Source: Candidatus Cloacimonadota bacterium (GTDB taxonomy: Bacteria > Cloacimonadota > Cloacimonadia > Cloacimonadales > WRIO01). From it: a stretch of 10,439 nucleotides of DNA. The notes below the pieces were generated by a model. That model was given only the letters and a program-made list of their open reading frames with translations, searched no databases and was not told where the DNA came from. The position numbers were made by a program, and so were the translations under genes. Location: the NCBI GenBank assembly GCA_023230175.1, contig JALNXV010000096.1, positions 1 through 10,439 on the forward strand, read 5' to 3'. Below are positions 7,302 through 10,439 of this stretch, piece after piece (the stretch's first letter is position 1; each line of letters starts with the position of its first letter).

Positions 7302-9995
7302 TTAATGTGCAGTATCCCAATTTTCACCATAACCTATATCTACAGTTAGGGGAACAATGTCCGTATAGGTTTTATTGAGTGCGTGTTCCATTTCATTTTT
7401 AATCATTGAGATAGATTCTTCAAGTATTGATTTGTCAATTTCAAAGACAAGTTCATCATGCACTTGGATTAGCATACTTATTTGAGGGTTTGTGTTAATT
7501 TTTTTATAAATATTATTCATTGCTATTTTGATAATATCTGCTGCCGAACCTTGTATTGGCATATTGACAGCAATTCTTTCTGCTTCTGATAATAACCTAT
7601 TGTTTGATGAATTTATATTTGGTAAATATAATCTTCTGCTGTAGATAGTTTCAACCCACATATTTTGATGAGCAAAATTCTTTTGACTATCCATATAATC
7701 TTTTATTGTCGGGAAATGATTAAAATATTCATCAATAAAGCTTTTAGCTTCTTTACTTGAGATGGATAATTCTTTAGATAATGATTGAGAGCCCATTCCG
7801 TAAATGATACCAAAATTAATTACTTTTGCTTTACGACGTTCATTTGAGTCAATTTCTTCCGGGGCTTTATTGAATATTTTGGAAGCAGTGTTTGTATGGA
7901 TATCTAAGTTATTTTTGAAAGCATTAATCATAGATTCGTCTTTTGATAAGATTGCAAGAAGTCGTAATTCTATCTGAGAATAATCTGCTGATACGATAAC
8001 ATTATTTGGCGTAGATGCACAAAAACAAGATCTAATTTTTCTTCCGAGTTCATTTTTAATAGGGATGTTTTGTAAGTTAGGGTTGGTACTGGAAAGTCTT
8101 CCTGTTGAGGTTATGGTTTGATTAAAGGAAGTATGTAGTTTATGTGTTGAAGGATTAGCTAATAAGGGTAAGGCTTCGATATATGTATTGAGCATTTTTG
8201 ATAATTGTCTATATTCGATTAGTTGTTTGGCAATTTCGTGTTCTTCGGCAAGTTGTTCTAAAACAGCTATATCTGTGGAATAACCGGTTTGAGTTTTCTT
8301 TAATGGTTTAATATTTAGTTTATCAAATAGGATAGTACTTAATTGTTGAGTAGAGTTAATATTAAATTGCTCATCAGCTAATTTATAAATAATATCTGTT
8401 ATTTTTTCAAGTTCAGTTGAAATTGTAAGCTTTAACTTGTTTAATCCCGGGATATCGATATATACTCCTTGATTTTCCATATATTGTAAAGTAAAGATAA
8501 GAGGTATTTCTATATTTTCGAATAAGTTAAAGAGGTTTTGGTTTTGTAATTTTTCTTTGTAAACATTATACAGTTTATAAGTCATTAAAGCATCTTCGGC
8601 AGCATATTCACAAGCAGTATTTACTTCAATATCTGCAAAGCTAATTTGTTTTTTACCTTTTCCAATTAGGTTGGTGATTGGTATCATCTCGTAGTTAAAT
8701 TCCCTCAATGCACATTTATCTAAACTATATTCGTTTTTACCCGGATCGAGAAGATAGCTTGCTAACATAGTATCAAATAGTTTGTTTTTGATTTCAAATC
8801 TATGATTTGTTAAAACGTGTAAATCATATTTGAAATTGTGCCCGATAATTAGTTTATCTTTAAGGAAACTATTGAAGATTTCGGAAACGGTTTTACATTT
8901 AATATTGTCTGCAAAGGTGTGGTTTATTGGGATATAATAAGCTTTTGATTTGTCAAAACAAAATGAAATTCCAACTAATCTTGCTTGAATAGGATTTATC
9001 GAAGTTGTTTCAGTATCTATGGCAATTATATTGGAGTTGCATTTATTCAAGATATCTATCAATTGTTTTTCATTATCTATTAGGATGAATTTATAATCAG
9101 CATCTTCTTGTTTAGTGTCCTCAATAATGTTTTCTTGGGAGTTAATTAGGCTATTTTTTAGTGTTGTTAATTCTAATTCGTCAAGGAATGATACAGCGTT
9201 AGTTATGTTTTTTTTATTAAAAAGGAAATCTTTAACATTTAAATCAGCAATAGGTACATCAGTTTTAATGGTTGCTAGTGTTTTTGACAGAAATACGTTT
9301 TCTTTTGAGTTAACTAATTTTTCTTTCTCTTTATTTTCCGGGAATTCGGAAATATTGTTATATAAGTTTTCGATATTATCATATTGATTAAGTAGTTTCG
9401 CAGCAGTTTTAGGACCTATTCCTTTTGCACCGGGGATATTGTCTGCTGAATCACCGATTAGTGCTAAGTAATCAATGAACTGATCGGGGTTAATATTGTA
9501 TTTGTCAGATACTTCTTGGTATTTAATGATTTTATCATTTTTATTATCATAGAGGGAAATGTTATCATTGACTAATTGAGCAAAATCTTTATCTCCGCTT
9601 ACAATAATTATATCAAATTGTGTTTCGTAGGTTTTGGCGATAGTACCGAGAATATCATCAGCTTCATATCCCGGTAAAGATATTTCTTTAAGACCAATAA
9701 GTTCAAAAAAGCTTTTAATGTATTCAATTTGGGAGATAAGTTCTTGGGGAGTGGGGGGGCGATTTGCTTTATAGGTTTCTGTTAATTTATGCCTAAAGGT
9801 TTGTTCTTTTCTGTCAAAGGAAATGGCTATGTATTTAGCGTTAAAATCATTTATAACTTTAAAAAAAGATTTTATAACTCCAAAGACAGCACTTGTTTGG
9901 GTTCCTTTTGAATTGATGAGAGGGTTTTTAATAAAGGCAAAATAAGCTCTATAAGCTAAAGCTGTTCCGTCAAATAAGAAGAGTGTTTCTTTCAT
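7302..9995 (-). CDS. polA: DNA polymerase I
   Basis: 897 residues, a complete three-domain Pol I for Okazaki-fragment maturation and repair synthesis. The 5'-3' exonuclease (about 1-290) has FDGTALAYRAY, GYEADD (109-114), SGDKDF (133-138) and the GIGPKTA helix-hairpin-helix (192-198). The 3'-5' proofreading domain (about 300-490) keeps all acidic residues: D327/E329 in IDTET, N387 and D391 in HNFKYD, Y464 and D468 in YAAED. The polymerase domain has motif A DYSQIELR (671-678), motif B R720-X3-K724-X3-F728-X3-Y732-G, and motif C HDE (846-848). F728 is at the position that gives E. coli Pol I strong exclusion of dideoxynucleotides. The ATG follows AAAGGA. Seven consecutive C bases (minus strand, 9753-9759) code part of the conserved RPPTP. 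It is transcribed alone or reads into the che operon. Confidence 0.98.
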   Translation of the reverse strand: MKETLFLFDGTALAYRAYFAFIKNPLINSKGTQTSAVFGVIKSFFKVINDFNAKYIAISFDRKEQTFRHKLTETYKANRPPTPQELISQIEYIKSFFELIGLKEISLPGYEADDILGTIAKTYETQFDIIIVSGDKDFAQLVNDNISLYDNKNDKIIKYQEVSDKYNINPDQFIDYLALIGDSADNIPGAKGIGPKTAAKLLNQYDNIENLYNNISEFPENKEKEKLVNSKENVFLSKTLATIKTDVPIADLNVKDFLFNKKNITNAVSFLDELELTTLKNSLINSQENIIEDTKQEDADYKFILIDNEKQLIDILNKCNSNIIAIDTETTSINPIQARLVGISFCFDKSKAYYIPINHTFADNIKCKTVSEIFNSFLKDKLIIGHNFKYDLHVLTNHRFEIKNKLFDTMLASYLLDPGKNEYSLDKCALREFNYEMIPITNLIGKGKKQISFADIEVNTACEYAAEDALMTYKLYNVYKEKLQNQNLFNLFENIEIPLIFTLQYMENQGVYIDIPGLNKLKLTISTELEKITDIIYKLADEQFNINSTQQLSTILFDKLNIKPLKKTQTGYSTDIAVLEQLAEEHEIAKQLIEYRQLSKMLNTYIEALPLLANPSTHKLHTSFNQTITSTGRLSSTNPNLQNIPIKNELGRKIRSCFCASTPNNVIVSADYSQIELRLLAILSKDESMINAFKNNLDIHTNTASKIFNKAPEEIDSNERRKAKVINFGIIYGMGSQSLSKELSISSKEAKSFIDEYFNHFPTIKDYMDSQKNFAHQNMWVETIYSRRLYLPNINSSNNRLLSEAERIAVNMPIQGSAADIIKIAMNNIYKKINTNPQISMLIQVHDELVFEIDKSILEESISMIKNEMEHALNKTYTDIVPLTVDIGYGENWDTAH

Positions 9996-10020
9996 AATAG
10001 TCCTTTTAATATCTTATGGT

Positions 10021-10103
10021 TATTTAGTCTTTTTATTATGATAAAACTAAATATACAATATTTCTAAAATCGTCAAGCATATTTTTAAAAATATATTTAG
10101 TCT
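10021..10103. repeat. Three copies of TATTTAGT around the polA promoter
   Basis: TATTTAGTCT occurs at 10021-10030 and again, exactly, at 10094-10103. An inverted copy of its first eight bases (ACTAAATA) lies at 10046-10053 and coincides with the proposed -10 box of polA. The arrangement could be a set of regulator sites. The low-complexity AT background weakens the case. Confidence 0.35.
10048..10076 (-). promoter_or_regulatory. Tentative promoter of polA
   Basis: On the minus strand TTGACG (10071-10076) is followed after 17 bases by TATTTA (10048-10053), with a start near 10041 and about 46 bases of leader. The -35 box is good and the -10 is poor; a better-looking TATATT lies at only 15-base spacing. 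The position fits the polA start. Confidence 0.45.
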
Positions 10104-10118
10104 ATATCTTAAGAAATC

Positions 10119-10131
10119 GGAAAATTTTTCC
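10119..10131. promoter_or_regulatory. Candidate enhancer-type activator site
   Basis: GGAAAATTTTTCC is a palindrome with 6-base arms around one T. Its centre lies about 131 bases upstream of the start predicted from the sigma-54 promoter at 10230-10245, inside the usual range for activators of sigma-54 promoters. It is a single short site, so the role is only suggested by its position. Confidence 0.3.
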
Positions 10132-10229
10132 TTTTGATTGAGAAGATAAATTTGGTTTTGAAGAAAAATTATTTATTAAGGATATGTTTATTTTGTTGAT
10201 ATTAAGTAATTTATGCTTAAAGCAATATA

Positions 10230-10245
10230 TGGCACACCGATTGCA
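10230..10245 (+). promoter_or_regulatory. Sigma-54 (RpoN) promoter of the plus-strand gene
   Basis: TGGCACACCGATTGCA matches the sigma-54 consensus TGGCAC-N5-TTGCA at every fixed position. The invariant GG (10231-10232) and GC (10243-10244) are separated by exactly 10 bases, as required for the -24 and -12 elements. Transcription would start near 10256. Such promoters need an ATP-driven activator bound upstream. Confidence 0.78.
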
Positions 10246-10255
10246 AATATAAGTA

Positions 10256-10418
10256 ATCGAGTGACAAAACATAGAGTGTTAATGACGAGAAAGCAAAAAT
10301 AGCCTAGCACCTCTCGTAAAAATTATTGGGGACGCCCATTCGGTTCGGTTTTCAAAAGGGGAAGTAAAATTCCCCATTTGATTTTGAGAAAAAAATAACA
10401 AATATAGATGGAGAAGTT
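10256..10418 (+). promoter_or_regulatory. Long structured 5' leader of the plus-strand gene
   Basis: About 163 bases lie between the predicted sigma-54 start and the ATG, with no credible reading frame. Hairpins visible: AACAT-AGA-GTGTT (10268-10280); ACGAGA (10285-10290) with TCTCGT (10312-10317); TGGG-GACG-CCCA (10327-10338); and a strong stem 10352-10363 with 10370-10381 (core GGGGAA/TTCCCC, one A·A mismatch) followed by four T. TGGGGA at 10327-10332 can also pair with TCCCCA at 10371-10376, which would undo the last two hairpins. The pattern suggests control by alternative folding. I recognise no known riboswitch class. Confidence 0.45.
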
Positions 10419-10439
10419 ATGAAAAGGTTAATTACGATA
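10419..10439 (+). CDS. Start of an unidentified plus-strand gene (partial, runs off the window)
   Basis: Only seven codons, MKRLITI, are inside the window. The ATG is preceded by GGAGAAG with a 5-base gap between GGAG and the ATG, a good ribosome binding site. The basic, then hydrophobic, start could open a signal peptide or a prepilin-like leader, but seven residues cannot decide. The gene is divergent from polA and lies behind a sigma-54 promoter and a long leader, so it is probably tightly regulated. An ATG at 10408 is excluded because it reads into a stop after four codons. Confidence 0.6.

Noticed and set aside
10212..10244. A sigma-28 flagellar promoter (TAAA then ACCGATTG).
   Set aside because: The -10 match is partial and the spacing one short, while the same bases match the sigma-54 consensus fully.
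10230..10320. A c-di-GMP (GEMM) riboswitch starting at GGCACACCGATT.
   Set aside because: The GGCAC part belongs to the sigma-54 -24 box and would lie upstream of the transcript; the GACGCAAAGCC core and later conserved segments are missing.
10285..10338. SRP RNA on the minus strand, suggested by GGTGCTAGGC.
   Set aside because: The invariant SRP Alu/S-domain tetraloop region (GGAAGGAAGCAG-like) is absent nearby; the match is short and by chance.
1..10439. CRISPR array, insertion sequence, tRNA or rRNA genes, prophage.
   Set aside because: No regularly spaced repeats, transposase or integrase motifs, cloverleaf or rRNA signatures were seen on either strand.

Overview
The window is AT-rich bacterial DNA (roughly 30% G+C) using the standard bacterial code. 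Nearly all of it is coded on the minus strand. It suggests a motile bacterium able to live without oxygen: it carries a chemotaxis block, a class I (CX2CX8CX5C) hybrid cluster protein of the type common in anaerobes, and a ferredoxin-like partner. The lineage cannot be fixed from this sequence. An AT-rich uncultured gut-type group such as Gastranaerophilales/Vampirovibrionia is only a guess.

Layout, following minus-strand transcription from right to left. DNA polymerase I (9995-7302) is complete, with its FEN, proofreading and polymerase domains intact. A short gap holds a near-consensus sigma-70-type promoter. A tight five-gene chemotaxis operon follows (7200-3027): cheB, cheR, cheY, an HDOD protein, and a CheX-like CheY-P phosphatase with an extra N-terminal domain. 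CheR and CheB set receptor methylation, CheY carries the phosphoryl signal, and the CheX-like protein probably ends it. CheA, CheW and receptors are not in the window. After a 333-base non-coding gap with promoter and hairpin signals comes a two-gene operon (2693-170): a ferredoxin-like protein and hcp, which probably defend against nitric oxide and related stress. It ends in a clear intrinsic terminator. A perfect 16-base palindrome sits exactly on its predicted transcription start.

The right end (9996-10418) is a 423-base divergent intergenic region. Towards polA it holds a tentative promoter surrounded by three copies of TATTTAGT. On the plus strand it holds an excellent sigma-54 promoter (TGGCAC-N5-TTGCA), a palindrome about 131 bases upstream of the predicted start that could be an activator site, and a leader of about 163 bases with several hairpins, two of them mutually exclusive. 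This leads into a plus-strand gene of which only the first seven codons (MKRLITI) are visible. The regulatory architecture of this right end and of the hcp operon promoter are the most interesting parts. The protein-coding genes belong mostly to well-known families.
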